NCBI RefSeq assembly: GCF_000733765.1 | Contig: NZ_JPOG01000001.1 | Coordinates: forward strand, 744,001-808,000 | Source of the DNA: Algiphilus aromaticivorans DG1253 | GTDB taxonomy: Bacteria; Pseudomonadota; Gammaproteobacteria; Nevskiales; Nevskiaceae | Direction of reading: 5' to 3' | DNA length: 64,000 nucleotides | Shown: positions 34,587-43,165 of the stretch, piece after piece | Numbering within the stretch: the first letter of the stretch is position 1 | How the letters are laid out: every line of letters begins with the position of its first letter | Program-made: the position numbers and the translations under genes | Notes under the pieces: model-generated | What the model saw: only the letters and a program-made list of their open reading frames with translations | Database searches by the model: none | Told to the model about the DNA's origin: nothing

Positions 34587-34614
34587 TTGACTTTAAAAAG
34601 TTCACCAATATCAA
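34587..34614 (+). promoter_or_regulatory. Candidate sigma70-type promoter for the export region
   Basis: TTGACT at 34587 is followed after 16 nt by TATCAA, within an AT-rich patch that stands out from the GC-rich surroundings. It lies 88 bp before the small secreted protein gene. A separate perfect TATAAT at 34688-34693 has no good -35 box and would place the transcript start almost on the ATG at 34702. Confidence 0.35.
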
Positions 34615-34701
34615 TGCGCTAAGAAAAAACCTGATCACGGCGTCATCCAAGTCACGCCCCCGAACGTAAGATCGAACAACGAAGACGTATAATTGGTAGC
34701 C

Positions 34702-35061
34702 ATGAACGCAAGTCAGCGTGGATACGCGACAACTTTGATGCTGGCAGCGGGATTGTTGTGGGGGGAGGTTGTCTCCGCGCAGGACGTGAGTGGCGAGCCC
34801 GGTGTGGCGCGTGTCGCCGTTGTGTCTCCGGACGTCGAGCCGCTGGAAATGGGCCGCCCCCTGGAGACTTCAGGGGATTCCTCGCGTGCAGAACTGGTCG
34901 AGCAGCTCCAGCTGCTTGAGTGGGACCGCCAGCAACCCCCGCGTTTTGCTTCCGGGTCTTCGCTACCCGAACGGGCGTTCGGAGTCTTCTTCCGGGCGGT
35001 TTCTGGGGGCGGTGGCGCTAGCCAGGATCTCGCGCGCATCAATCCGGATCTGCCCGAATAA
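34702..35061 (+). CDS. Small secreted protein of unknown function
   Basis: The protein has 119 residues from the ATG at 34702; a TTG 9 bp upstream is possible. A signal peptide (TTLMLAAGLLWGEVVSAQ) is followed by a short mature part with a Glu/Leu-rich segment (RAELVEQLQLLEWDRQQPPR). No family is recognised. It lies upstream of the Pro-Asp repeat protein and the YjbGHF-like genes, so a role in polysaccharide export or anchoring is possible. Confidence 0.6.
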   Translation: MNASQRGYATTLMLAAGLLWGEVVSAQDVSGEPGVARVAVVSPDVEPLEMGRPLETSGDSSRAELVEQLQLLEWDRQQPPRFASGSSLPERAFGVFFRAVSGGGGASQDLARINPDLPE

Positions 35062-35113
35062 GGCTTCACTTTTGGTTCATCTGGCTTAAGGCACGTTTCG
35101 TGCTTGTCGTAAC

Positions 35114-35119
35114 TTGACA
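35114..35119 (+). promoter_or_regulatory. Consensus -35 box upstream of the Pro-Asp repeat gene
   Basis: A perfect TTGACA lies 51 bp before the ATG at 35170. The best -10 candidate is weak (GATTAG at 35135-35140, 15-nt spacing), so an activator may be required. A ribosome site AAGGGG lies 8 nt before the start. Confidence 0.3.
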
Positions 35120-35169
35120 ACGTAATAGGTAGCTGATTAGCTCATGCAACGGTTCAAGGGGTTTCCCGA

Positions 35170-35865
35170 ATGAAAAAAACAGCAATTGTTCTGGCGGCAA
35201 GCGCGTTCGCTGGCACCTCAGCATTCACGCACGCCCCGCTCGTGCTGGCGCAGCAGTCGCGTGCGATGTCTCAGGCGGAGGCCAACCAGGTTGCGAATAG
35301 CCTCGGCCAGGCGAATGTAGACGAGGCTGTCGAAGCCGGTTACATCGTTCAGGTTGATGGTGGCTACGCGCTCACCTCGCGAGGCCTTCAGGCCGCCGAG
35401 GGAGCCGGGCTGCTGGTTTCCAAATCGCTGATTCCGCTGGCCGTCGGCTTCGGCGTGGCTTTCGTCGGGCTCGGCATTGTCGCAGTTGCTGATGACGACA
35501 GGATCGAGGCGCCTGGGGCGGGCCCGGATCCCGATCCAGACCCGGATCCCGATCCTGATCCAGACCCCGATCCGGACCCAGATCCCGATCCGGACCCCGA
35601 TCCAGACCCGGATCCCGATCCCGATCCGGACCCAGATCCTGATCCAGACCCGGATCCCGATCCCGATCCCGATCCGGACCCGGATCCCGATCCCGACCCC
35701 GATCCCGATCCTGATCCAGACCCCGATCCAGACCCGGATCCCGATCCGGCACCGGGCGGTGGCGGCACGGGCGGCACGGGCGGCACCGGCGGCACCGGCG
35801 GCACGGGTGGCGGCACCGGCGGCACGGGTGGCGGCACCGGCGGCACGGGTGGCACCGGGAGCTAG
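35170..35865 (+). CDS. Membrane-anchored Pro-Asp repeat protein, GfcA/YjbE-like
   Basis: This 231-residue protein has a signal peptide ([18 protein letters not shown]). A roughly 60-residue domain ([33 protein letters not shown]) and a hydrophobic helix ([20 protein letters not shown], about residues 87-106) follow. Next come 37 uninterrupted Pro-Asp dipeptides (residues 119-192, nt 35524-35745) and a Gly-Gly-Thr-rich tail. The Pro-Asp run uses mixed GAT/GAC and CCG/CCC/CCA codons, so it is under protein-level selection. E. coli YjbE and GfcA, first genes of yjbEFGH and gfcABCDE, are likewise small, signal-bearing, low-complexity Thr/Gly-rich proteins. I infer an equivalent here. The rigid anionic rod could bind calcium or polysaccharide. 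Confidence 0.8.
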   Translation: MKKTAIVLAASAFAGTSAFTHAPLVLAQQSRAMSQAEANQVANSLGQANVDEAVEAGYIVQVDGGYALTSRGLQAAEGAGLLVSKSLIPLAVGFGVAFVGLGIVAVADDDRIEAPGAGPDPDPDPDPDPDPDPDPDPDPDPDPDPDPDPDPDPDPDPDPDPDPDPDPDPDPDPDPDPDPDPDPDPDPDPDPDPAPGGGGTGGTGGTGGTGGTGGGTGGTGGGTGGTGGTGS

Positions 35866-35896
35866 TTAGCGACCCTGGTGATCAGGCATGCCCAAG

Positions 35897-35928
35897 GAGG
35901 GGGCGGGTTCCCGCCCCCTCCGTTTTTT
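35897..35928 (+). terminator. Strong rho-independent terminator
   Basis: A perfect 12-bp stem GGAGGGGGCGGG / CCCGCCCCCTCC with a 2-nt TT loop is followed by G and seven T. It lies 31 bp after the Pro-Asp repeat gene and ends only about 12 bp before the ATG of the next gene, leaving no room for another promoter. Confidence 0.9.
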
Positions 35929-35939
35929 TGGCGTCTCGC

Positions 35940-36866
35940 ATGAAAATCGTGGAAAGGACGAAGGGCAGTTACCGGTCTGCTGCGTTGTTGGCGTTGGCTA
36001 TCTGTGCCTTGTCACCGGTCCAGTCGGTTGGCGCGTATTGCGTTGCGGGCGTGGAAACCGACGCAGCCTTGCCGCGTCAGGAAATCACTATCGCGGGCGC
36101 GATCGCGGGCAGCTCGCCCACGCATGTCCTTGCACGCGCGGAAGGCATGCCCATCTCCGAAGCACTCAAACAGGCCGGGGGTCTCCGCCGGGACGCTTAT
36201 CCGCTAGGCGCCCTGCTGTTCCGCCGCCTGCCCGAGATGGCGACAGCTCCGCGTGGCTCGCAGTCGTATGCGGACCTGTCTGCGGGCGCGTTGGAGGCCT
36301 TGCAGATCGTCATTTCCGGCCCTGCTTCGGGTGCGGCGCGCGATGCGCTCGTCGATGTGCTGCGCCGCGACCGTGGCTTTGCCCGTCTCCCGGTGGCCGT
36401 CGATATGCCGACAAGGCGTCGCTTCCCCGAGCGTGACGTGCTGCTACGCGCGGGTGATGTGCTGTTCATTCCGCAGCGCCCCAGCAACGTCGCAGTGATT
36501 GGTGCCGTCAAGTCACCTGGCGCCATCGCCTTCAGCACCGGCGCTTTGGCCGACGACTACCTCGACCGTGCCGGTGGCCTGCTGGAAGGCGCAAGCATGG
36601 AATCGGTCGGCGTCTATCTCCCGTCCGGCGGGCTGCGCGAGCTGGCAGTCAGCCCCTGGAAGTACCAGCCTCAAAACGTGCCGCCGGGTTCCATCATCGT
36701 TGTGCCTTACCGCAACGAGTCACTGCAGCGCTACGCCCGCGACGCGCGAGCACAACTGGCGCTCAATGAGCTTATGGCGGCCGACGGGGATCGCGGTGGG
36801 CGTGAAGGCGCGGCGGTGCTGTTGCCCCCGCTCGCCGAAGCAACCACCGCCTGCCCGGCACCGTGA
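35940..36866 (+). CDS. SLBB-type capsule/polysaccharide biosynthesis protein (GfcC/YjbG-like)
   Basis: The protein has 308 residues from the ATG at 35940. A signal peptide (LLALAICALSPVQSVGA) is followed by an SLBB-like beta-grasp part (EITIAGAIAGSSPTH, ISEALKQAGGLRRDAYPLG). A second such part is near 180 (RDVLLRAGDVLFIPQRPSNV, VIGAVKSPGAI, YLDRAGGLLEGAS). This arrangement is found in Wza and in GfcC. It is probably periplasmic and helps polymer export together with the YjbH- and YjbF-like proteins encoded immediately downstream. The stop overlaps the next GTG. No ribosome site is visible; the gene sits directly behind a terminator. Confidence 0.82.
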   Translation: MKIVERTKGSYRSAALLALAICALSPVQSVGAYCVAGVETDAALPRQEITIAGAIAGSSPTHVLARAEGMPISEALKQAGGLRRDAYPLGALLFRRLPEMATAPRGSQSYADLSAGALEALQIVISGPASGAARDALVDVLRRDRGFARLPVAVDMPTRRRFPERDVLLRAGDVLFIPQRPSNVAVIGAVKSPGAIAFSTGALADDYLDRAGGLLEGASMESVGVYLPSGGLRELAVSPWKYQPQNVPPGSIIVVPYRNESLQRYARDARAQLALNELMAADGDRGGREGAAVLLPPLAEATTACPAP

Positions 36867-39037
36867 CGCGGCACCGAAGTAAGGAACTGCCGCGCCGAGC
36901 CCGGCTTGCTTCCGTCGCCTCCTTCGCCCTGGCTTTGCTTGCAGCTACTTCGGCCCCGGAAGCACAAAGCCAGGCCTGGGTAAACCAGTACGGTCAGGTC
37001 GGCCTCGCCCAGACGCCGACAGCGCGTGGCATGGGTACGGGCGCACTGGATTTCGGCTACGCGCAGTTCGACCCGTACCGAAGCTACACGCTGCATGCGC
37101 AGCCCTTCGATTGGTTGCAAGGCACCTTTCGCTTCACCGACGTCCGAAATCGCCGCTTCGCGACTAGCACGACGGGAGAAACCTTCACGGACAAGGGCTT
37201 CGACCTTCAGTTGCGGCTGTGGAAGGAGAGCGACCTGTTGCCGCAGGTTGCCGTCGGATTGATGGATTTCGGCGGCACTGGCCTTTTCTCCTCGGAGTAT
37301 GTCGTTGCCAGCCGCCGCTACTACGACCTCGATTTCCACGTCGGTATCGGCTGGGGGCGACTGGGCAGCAGCGCCGATTTCGATAATCCCTTGGGCCTGG
37401 TGGCTGATCGTTTCGACAACCGCCCCCGCGGCTTCGAAGGCGGCCTTGAGAACACCGGCGAGTTGCAGCCGGAAACCTGGTTCCGTGGTGATACAGCGAT
37501 ATTCGGTGGTATTTCCTGGACTCCCAATCAGGGGCCACTCTCTCTCTATGCGGAGCTGGAGGGCAATGACTACCAGTCCGAGCGTGGCCCGAATCTGCCG
37601 GCATCCTCCCGCCTGAATTTCGGGCTGAACTATCGGGCCTGGGATGTGCTGGATCTCGGCCTGAGCTACCAGCGCGGCGAGACACTGACCTTTTCCGCCC
37701 ACACGCATGGCCGCTTCGATGCGTCGCCGAAGCGTTCGCAGATGCACACGGGCGCCCCCCTCGCTGTGCGTTCCTACAGCACGGCGCTGGGCCGCCCGAC
37801 GTCCCGCAAGATCGATCCGCCCACCGTCACCCGCATCACGCGCGAGCTGGCGCCCCAGGGTATCTACCTCCATGCCATGGACGATGATCAGGGCAGCGAC
37901 ACCCTGACTGTCTGGTTCGGGCAAGGGCGTGCCAATAGTCTTGCGCCTGCCGCAGGCCGGATCGCCCGATCAGTGCTGCGCTACACCGGGCGCGCCTATC
38001 AGGACTACACGCTGGTCGACGTCACCGGCGGCGCGGAAAGTGCGCGCTTCCGCTTCCCGCGCGCGGTCTTCCACCAGGCCGTGGCCGGCCCCGCTTCACC
38101 GGAAGAGCTCATCAGCTACCTGGAAGTGCAGGCGCCACGCACGGCGGGCTACAGCGAGGCGCGCTACCGGGATCTGCTGAGCTATCCGGCGTTCAGCCAC
38201 AGCTTCTCGCCCCAGGCCCGCACCAATATCGGCGGGCCTGACCAGTTCGCGGTGGGGCAGTTGCTGCTTCGGGGCGCGGGTACGCTGCAGCTCACCAAGG
38301 GTTGGAGTTTCACCGGAGCTGTCGCACTTAACCTATTCGATAACATCGGCAATCGCCTGGGCACGCAGTTCCCGAGCGGTCTGCCCCGCGTGCGCAGCGA
38401 CATCGGCCTGTACCAGCGCACCGGCAAGGACTACTACCTGGCCCAACTGGAGACCAACTACATCTTCCCCGTGGCCAGCGACTGGTATGGCCGCGTATCG
38501 GCAGGCATCTTCGAGGAAATGTACGGCGGTCTCGCCAGCGAGCTGCTTTACCGGCCGACCGGCGCGCGCTGGGCGGTGGGCGCGGAAGTCAACCGCGTGC
38601 GCCAGCGCGACTTCGATCAGCGCCTCACCTTCCGGGAGTACGAAGTCACTACCGGTCATCTCACCTACTACCACGAGCTTCCCTGGCAGAACGTACGAGC
38701 GGTCGTCAGCGCTGGGCGTTATCTGGCCGGTGATCTGGGCATGACTTTCGACTTCTCCCGCGGCTTCCGTAGCGGCGCGCGTTTCGGTGTCTTCGCCAGC
38801 TTTACGGACGTCTCCTCCGAGGAGTTCGGGGAAGGTTCATTCGACAAGGGCATCTATTTCAGCATCCCGCTGGACTTCTTCGGCCCGCGCAGCGCCAAGG
38901 GTGCCGCCACCTACATATTCCGGCCGCTGGTGCGTGACGGTGGGCAGAAGGTCACCGCCGGGCGCTCGCTCTACGACACGTTGCAGTATTCCCATACGCG
39001 GACGCTGCAGAACGAGCCGGAGGCCTGGCTGCGATGA
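36863..39037 (+). CDS. yjbH: YjbH/GfcD-like outer-membrane beta-barrel protein
   Basis: The protein has 724 residues from the GTG at 36863, which overlaps the preceding stop in GTGA. A signal peptide (VASFALALLAATSAPEAQSQA) precedes the YjbH start WVNQYGQVGLAQTPTARGMG with YAQFDPYRSYTLHAQPFDWL. Long beta-strand-rich segments follow, with FSRGFRSGARFGVFASFTDV near the C-terminus. YjbH-family barrels serve in exopolysaccharide secretion. The ATG of the YjbF-like gene overlaps its stop by 4 bp. Confidence 0.9.
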   Translation: MTRHRSKELPRRARLASVASFALALLAATSAPEAQSQAWVNQYGQVGLAQTPTARGMGTGALDFGYAQFDPYRSYTLHAQPFDWLQGTFRFTDVRNRRFATSTTGETFTDKGFDLQLRLWKESDLLPQVAVGLMDFGGTGLFSSEYVVASRRYYDLDFHVGIGWGRLGSSADFDNPLGLVADRFDNRPRGFEGGLENTGELQPETWFRGDTAIFGGISWTPNQGPLSLYAELEGNDYQSERGPNLPASSRLNFGLNYRAWDVLDLGLSYQRGETLTFSAHTHGRFDASPKRSQMHTGAPLAVRSYSTALGRPTSRKIDPPTVTRITRELAPQGIYLHAMDDDQGSDTLTVWFGQGRANSLAPAAGRIARSVLRYTGRAYQDYTLVDVTGGAESARFRFPRAVFHQAVAGPASPEELISYLEVQAPRTAGYSEARYRDLLSYPAFSHSFSPQARTNIGGPDQFAVGQLLLRGAGTLQLTKGWSFTGAVALNLFDNIGNRLGTQFPSGLPRVRSDIGLYQRTGKDYYLAQLETNYIFPVASDWYGRVSAGIFEEMYGGLASELLYRPTGARWAVGAEVNRVRQRDFDQRLTFREYEVTTGHLTYYHELPWQNVRAVVSAGRYLAGDLGMTFDFSRGFRSGARFGVFASFTDVSSEEFGEGSFDKGIYFSIPLDFFGPRSAKGAATYIFRPLVRDGGQKVTAGRSLYDTLQYSHTRTLQNEPEAWLR

Positions 39038-39729
39038 AGCTTTCGGTGCGCAACAGTTTCCTGCTGATGGCCATGGTGCTGCTTGCTGGTTGCAGCACCA
39101 CCAGGTCTGTAGTCGATGCGCTGTCGGCGCCTTTCTCGAAGGCGGTCGACTATCCGCCCGTGGCTACCGTGCCGCGGCTGGATTATCCTTACGCGCAAAT
39201 CAGTGTGCGAATCGACGGCGGAACGCCGGGTCGCATGATGCTGGTCAGGGAGGAGAATGGCGTTCAGCAGTGGATGGCGGCCGACGGTTCGGCCATCTGG
39301 CTGGAAGGCTGGCGCATCCTCGCTACCCGTGGCCTGCCGGAGGACGCCGTCATCAACCAACCGATCTTCGCGACGCCGAACCTGCAGTCGCTGCTTTCCG
39401 GGGAAGCGCAATCGCTGGACCACGCGGCCTATGTAGCAGGCTCGGACGACGTGCTGGGTGAGACGCTTGTCTCTCGGCTATACCCTATCGGGCAGCCCAC
39501 GCCAGTCCGCATTGGTGGTCAGGTGCGCCCGTTGCAGCGCGTCGACGAACGCGTTCAGCGCGAGGCTTCGGGGGGCCGCTACACCAATGTCATCTGGCTG
39601 GACCGAAGCTCGGGCCGCGTCGTGCGGCTTCAGCAGCGGATTCCGGGAACCCCTCATCGGGCCGATATCGTCTGGCTTTCCAGAAGCCCGGACGCCGGCC
39701 AAAACAGTAATCAGGACCCTGACGAGTGA
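39034..39729 (+). CDS. yjbF: YjbF/GfcB-like lipoprotein
   Basis: This 231-residue lipoprotein has lipobox LLAGCSTT. Family features include YPYAQISVRIDGGTPGRMML near 50-70 and the segment WMAADGSAIWLEGWRILATRG. The C-terminal part contains GGRYTNVIWLDRSSGRVVRLQQ. E. coli YjbF and GfcB are lipoproteins of group-4-capsule or exopolysaccharide operons. The order YjbG-YjbH-YjbF here is rearranged relative to E. coli yjbEFGH. It is coupled by 4-bp overlaps to both neighbours. Confidence 0.85.
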   Translation: MKLSVRNSFLLMAMVLLAGCSTTRSVVDALSAPFSKAVDYPPVATVPRLDYPYAQISVRIDGGTPGRMMLVREENGVQQWMAADGSAIWLEGWRILATRGLPEDAVINQPIFATPNLQSLLSGEAQSLDHAAYVAGSDDVLGETLVSRLYPIGQPTPVRIGGQVRPLQRVDERVQREASGGRYTNVIWLDRSSGRVVRLQQRIPGTPHRADIVWLSRSPDAGQNSNQDPDE

Positions 39730-41996
39730 ATCAGTACCAAGACCCGCAAACGCAACAGGGAGCCATGCCCTTCCAGGCTGACGAGGACGAGATCGACCTG
39801 CGCCAGCTGTTGAAGACACTCTCCGAAGGCCGCCTGATCATCATCGGCTGCATTCTGGGGGCGCTGCTGCTCGCGGTTCTCTACGTCTGGGCTGCTGAGC
39901 GCGAGTACGAATCCAGCGCGCTGGTGCAGGTGGAGATGGAGAACAAGAGCTCGCTGGACGCAGCGCTCGGCGAGCTGCAAGGCGTGCTCGGTGGGCAGGA
40001 AACGCCGGTATCGGCCGAGATCGAGATTCTCAAAAGCCGCATGGTGGTTTCCAATGTGGTCGATCAGCTGCGCGAGTTCATTGTCGCCGAGCCACGGTAT
40101 TTCCCGATCATCGGTCGTGCCTGGGCGCGTACTTTCGGCGGCGACGAGCCTGCAGATGCCTTCCTGGGCCTGCGGCAGTTCGCCTGGGGCGGCGAGCGCA
40201 TCACGGTCACGAATCTGGAGGTTGGTCCTGAGCTGATCGGGAAGGAGTTGCGGCTGACCGCAGCAGGTGACGGCGAGTACCGGCTGACGGGGCCGGACGA
40301 CCATGTTCTGATCGAGCGGGGACGGGAGGGCGAGTTGGAGCAACGCGCCACCCCTCTGGGGGTAGTGGTCATCTTCGTGCAAGAGATCGTGGGCCAGCCG
40401 GGCACGGAGTTCGTCGTGACGCGCCGTAGCCGCAACCGTGTCATGAGTACGCTTCAGCAGGAGCTCTCCGTGACTGAGCGCGGGCGCGACAGTGGCATCC
40501 TCTACATCACCGCGTCGGGCAGCTCGCCGAAGGAGGCCGCCGCGCGCGCCAACAAGCTCATTCAGGCCTATCAACGCCAGAATGTGGAGCGAAAGTCGCA
40601 GGAAGCACAGCAGACGCTCGACTTCCTCAACGAGCAGTTGCCCCAGGTCAAGCAGGATCTGGAAGCTGCCGAAGCCAAGCTCAACGAATACCGACTGCGC
40701 GAGGGCTCGGCCGATCTCACCAAGGAAACCGAGCTGGTGCTGGAGCGCAGCGTCACATTGGAGCAGCAGCGCACCGAGCTGGAGCAGAAGCGCCAGGAAG
40801 CCCTGCGCCGCTACACGGCGGATCACCCCGTCATCCAGACGGTCGACGCCCAGCTGGCGGATACCGAGCGCCGGATGGAATCGCTGCGCGGCGAGGTTAA
40901 CCGGCTGCCTGAAACGCAGCAGGAGCTGCTGCGCCTGCAGCGCAACGTGGAGGTGAACACCGAGCTGTACACCTCCATGCTCAACTCGGCGCAGGAACTG
41001 CAGATCAAGCGCGCCGGAACCGTTGGCAACGTGCGCATCATCGACCTGGGCGTGGAACCCGAGGAAGCCGCGAGACCGCGTGGCGGTCTGGTGCTGGCGT
41101 TGGCCTTGGTGCTCGGCGGCATGCTGGGCGTCATGGCGGTCTTCCTGCGCCGGGCACTGCGCGAAGGTGTCAGCGACCCAACGGAAGTCGAGCAGAAGCT
41201 GGGCTTGGCGACTTATGCCGCCATCCCCTTCAGCGAGGAAGAGCGCAAGCTGGAGCGCCAGCAAAGGCGCCGCGCGCGCAAGCGCGGCGAATCGGTGGGG
41301 CTGTTGGTCGGCAATGCGCCGCAATCCATTACCGCCGAGTCGCTGCGCAGCCTGCGCACCTCGCTGCATTTCGCGTTGCTGGACGCGCCCAGCCGCGTCA
41401 TCGCAGTCACCGGCCCGTCACCGGGTCTGGGCAAGTCCTTTCTGTCGCTCAACTTTGGTGCGGTGTTGGCCGAAGCCGGCAGCAAGGTCGCCGTCGTGGA
41501 CGCCGACCTGCGGCGCGGCCACATGCACGAGCGGATGGGCATGCAGCGCAAGCCGGGTCTGGCGGATTACATCGCCAGCGATGCCAGCCTGCAGGACGTT
41601 ATCCGCAGCGTCGAGAAGCACCCTGGGCTTGATTTCATCAGCGCCGGCACGGTCGCTCCGAACCCGGCCGAGCTGCTGCTGAACACCCGCTTCGAGGAGC
41701 TGCTGAACACCCTCGCAGAGCAATACGATTACGTCATCGTCGATACACCGCCGGTCCTTGCGGTGACCGACGCGGCTATCGTCGGCCGCCTGGCCGGCGC
41801 CACCCTGCTCGTGCTCAAGGAAGGCGAGCACCCGATGGCGATGATTGCCGACGCCGTCAACCGCCTGAAGCGAAGCGGCGTCACAGTGCGCGGCGTCGTC
41901 TTCAACCAGATGGGGGTCACTGCCGGGCGTTACGGCCGGCAGGGACGTTACGGCTACCGCTACGGATACACCTACCAGTACAGCTCGAAGGCATGA
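39726..41996 (+). CDS. wzc: Wzc-type polysaccharide co-polymerase and BY-kinase
   Basis: The protein has 756 residues from the GTG at 39726. Its layout is an N-terminal Wzz domain with a first membrane helix near 35-55, a long coiled coil around 285-400 and a GNVR-like segment with a second helix near 455. The cytoplasmic tyrosine kinase has Walker A' GPSPGLGKS (Lys570), VVDADLRRG near 597 and Walker B VIVDTPPVLAVTDA near 675. The C-terminus is a Tyr cluster (GRYGYRYGYTYQYSSKA), the usual autophosphorylation site. It controls chain length and export with Wza. No Wzb-type phosphatase gene is present in the window. Confidence 0.95.
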   Translation: MNQYQDPQTQQGAMPFQADEDEIDLRQLLKTLSEGRLIIIGCILGALLLAVLYVWAAEREYESSALVQVEMENKSSLDAALGELQGVLGGQETPVSAEIEILKSRMVVSNVVDQLREFIVAEPRYFPIIGRAWARTFGGDEPADAFLGLRQFAWGGERITVTNLEVGPELIGKELRLTAAGDGEYRLTGPDDHVLIERGREGELEQRATPLGVVVIFVQEIVGQPGTEFVVTRRSRNRVMSTLQQELSVTERGRDSGILYITASGSSPKEAAARANKLIQAYQRQNVERKSQEAQQTLDFLNEQLPQVKQDLEAAEAKLNEYRLREGSADLTKETELVLERSVTLEQQRTELEQKRQEALRRYTADHPVIQTVDAQLADTERRMESLRGEVNRLPETQQELLRLQRNVEVNTELYTSMLNSAQELQIKRAGTVGNVRIIDLGVEPEEAARPRGGLVLALALVLGGMLGVMAVFLRRALREGVSDPTEVEQKLGLATYAAIPFSEEERKLERQQRRRARKRGESVGLLVGNAPQSITAESLRSLRTSLHFALLDAPSRVIAVTGPSPGLGKSFLSLNFGAVLAEAGSKVAVVDADLRRGHMHERMGMQRKPGLADYIASDASLQDVIRSVEKHPGLDFISAGTVAPNPAELLLNTRFEELLNTLAEQYDYVIVDTPPVLAVTDAAIVGRLAGATLLVLKEGEHPMAMIADAVNRLKRSGVTVRGVVFNQMGVTAGRYGRQGRYGYRYGYTYQYSSKA

Positions 41997-43165
41997 TGAA
42001 CACATCCAACAGACGCCTCGCCCCGGTCCGGATCCTCGCCGGTCTTCTCGTCGCCGGCCTACTAACGGGCCTCGCCGGCTGCTCGGTTCTGCCGGGTCTG
42101 AACGTGAATCCCGAATCGGACGCCGATCGCCGACAGGCCGCGTTGCCCTACACGCTGCTGCCGATCACGCCCTCGGTCATCCGGGAGCTTGAGGACCGCC
42201 AGAGTTCGCGCGCCCAGTTGCCGCTCGAAGGCTCTCTGCGCCCTGTCGAGGAAGTCCGGAATCGCGGCTACAGCTACCGCGTGGGTGCCGGCGACGTGCT
42301 CAATGTTGTCGTCTGGGAGCATCCCGAACTCACTAACCCGGGCAACGAGCTGCGCGATACGCAGAGCGCCGGGCGCCTGGTGGGGCCCGACGGCAAGATG
42401 TTCTATCCCTATGTCGGCAATTTCCAGGCAGCGGGCATGACCCTTGCCGAGATCCGTGATTACATCGCGGAGAATCTGCAGCGGGTTATCCGCACGCCGC
42501 AGGTGGACGTGCGCGTGCTGGAGTACCGCAGCCAGCGGGTCTTCGTCACCGGCGAGGTCGAACAACCCGGCGTCTCGGTCATCGACGACACCCCCCGCGG
42601 CATTCTCGACCTCATCAACGAGCATGGGGGCCTGCGCGAAACAGCCAGCCGCCGCCTCGCCGTACTGTCACGCGAAGATGAGTCGCACCTGATCAACCTG
42701 CATGCCCTTCATGCGCGTGGCGATACGCGCTACAACATCGCGCTCGAGCCCGGCGACGTTCTCCATATCCCGGACAATTCGGCGGACAAGGTCTTCGTGC
42801 TGGGAGAGGTCGAGGAGCAGGGCTCGGTACCCATCGACCGCAACTACATGTCTCTGACCGAGGCCATCGCCAGCGCTCGCGGCATGGACGCGCTGGCGGC
42901 CAACGACGCTTCGGTATTCGTCTTCCGCAGCGGCGTCCAGCCCGGTGTCAGCCAGCTCTGCGATTGCGAGCCGGAGGAAGCCCTGGTCTTCGGCCTGGAT
43001 CTGAGCCGGGCGGACGGCATCCTTCTCGCCGAACGCTTCGAGTTGCAGCCGAGAGACGTCGTCTACGTATCAGCAACCGATTTCGCGCGCTACAACCGCG
43101 TCGTGAGCCAGATACTGCCGACCGTATCAACGCTTTTCCAGCTCGACCGCCTGGTCAACGATTAA
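41993..43165 (+). CDS. wza: Wza-like outer-membrane polysaccharide export lipoprotein
   Basis: This 390-residue lipoprotein has lipobox LAGCSV. The Poly_export domain with YRVGAGDVLNVVVWEHPELT lies near 92-111, followed by GRLVGPDGKMFYPYVGNFQAAGMTLAEIRDYIAENL. SLBB repeats follow (VFVTGEVEQPGVSVIDDTPRGI; VFVLGEVEEQGSVPIDRNYMS). Wza forms the octameric outer-membrane channel for capsular polysaccharide. Its ATG overlaps the stop of wzc. The last part (RFELQPRDVVYVSATDFARYNR) resembles the C-terminal pore helix region. Confidence 0.95.
   Translation: MMNTSNRRLAPVRILAGLLVAGLLTGLAGCSVLPGLNVNPESDADRRQAALPYTLLPITPSVIRELEDRQSSRAQLPLEGSLRPVEEVRNRGYSYRVGAGDVLNVVVWEHPELTNPGNELRDTQSAGRLVGPDGKMFYPYVGNFQAAGMTLAEIRDYIAENLQRVIRTPQVDVRVLEYRSQRVFVTGEVEQPGVSVIDDTPRGILDLINEHGGLRETASRRLAVLSREDESHLINLHALHARGDTRYNIALEPGDVLHIPDNSADKVFVLGEVEEQGSVPIDRNYMSLTEAIASARGMDALAANDASVFVFRSGVQPGVSQLCDCEPEEALVFGLDLSRADGILLAERFELQPRDVVYVSATDFARYNRVVSQILPTVSTLFQLDRLVND

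Noticed and set aside
35524-35748. Pro-Asp coding repeat as a purely DNA-level microsatellite without coding role
   Set aside because: Codons vary synonymously (GAT/GAC, CCG/CCC/CCA/CCT) while the dipeptide stays perfect, and signal peptide, helix and tail stay in frame, so selection on protein is more likely.
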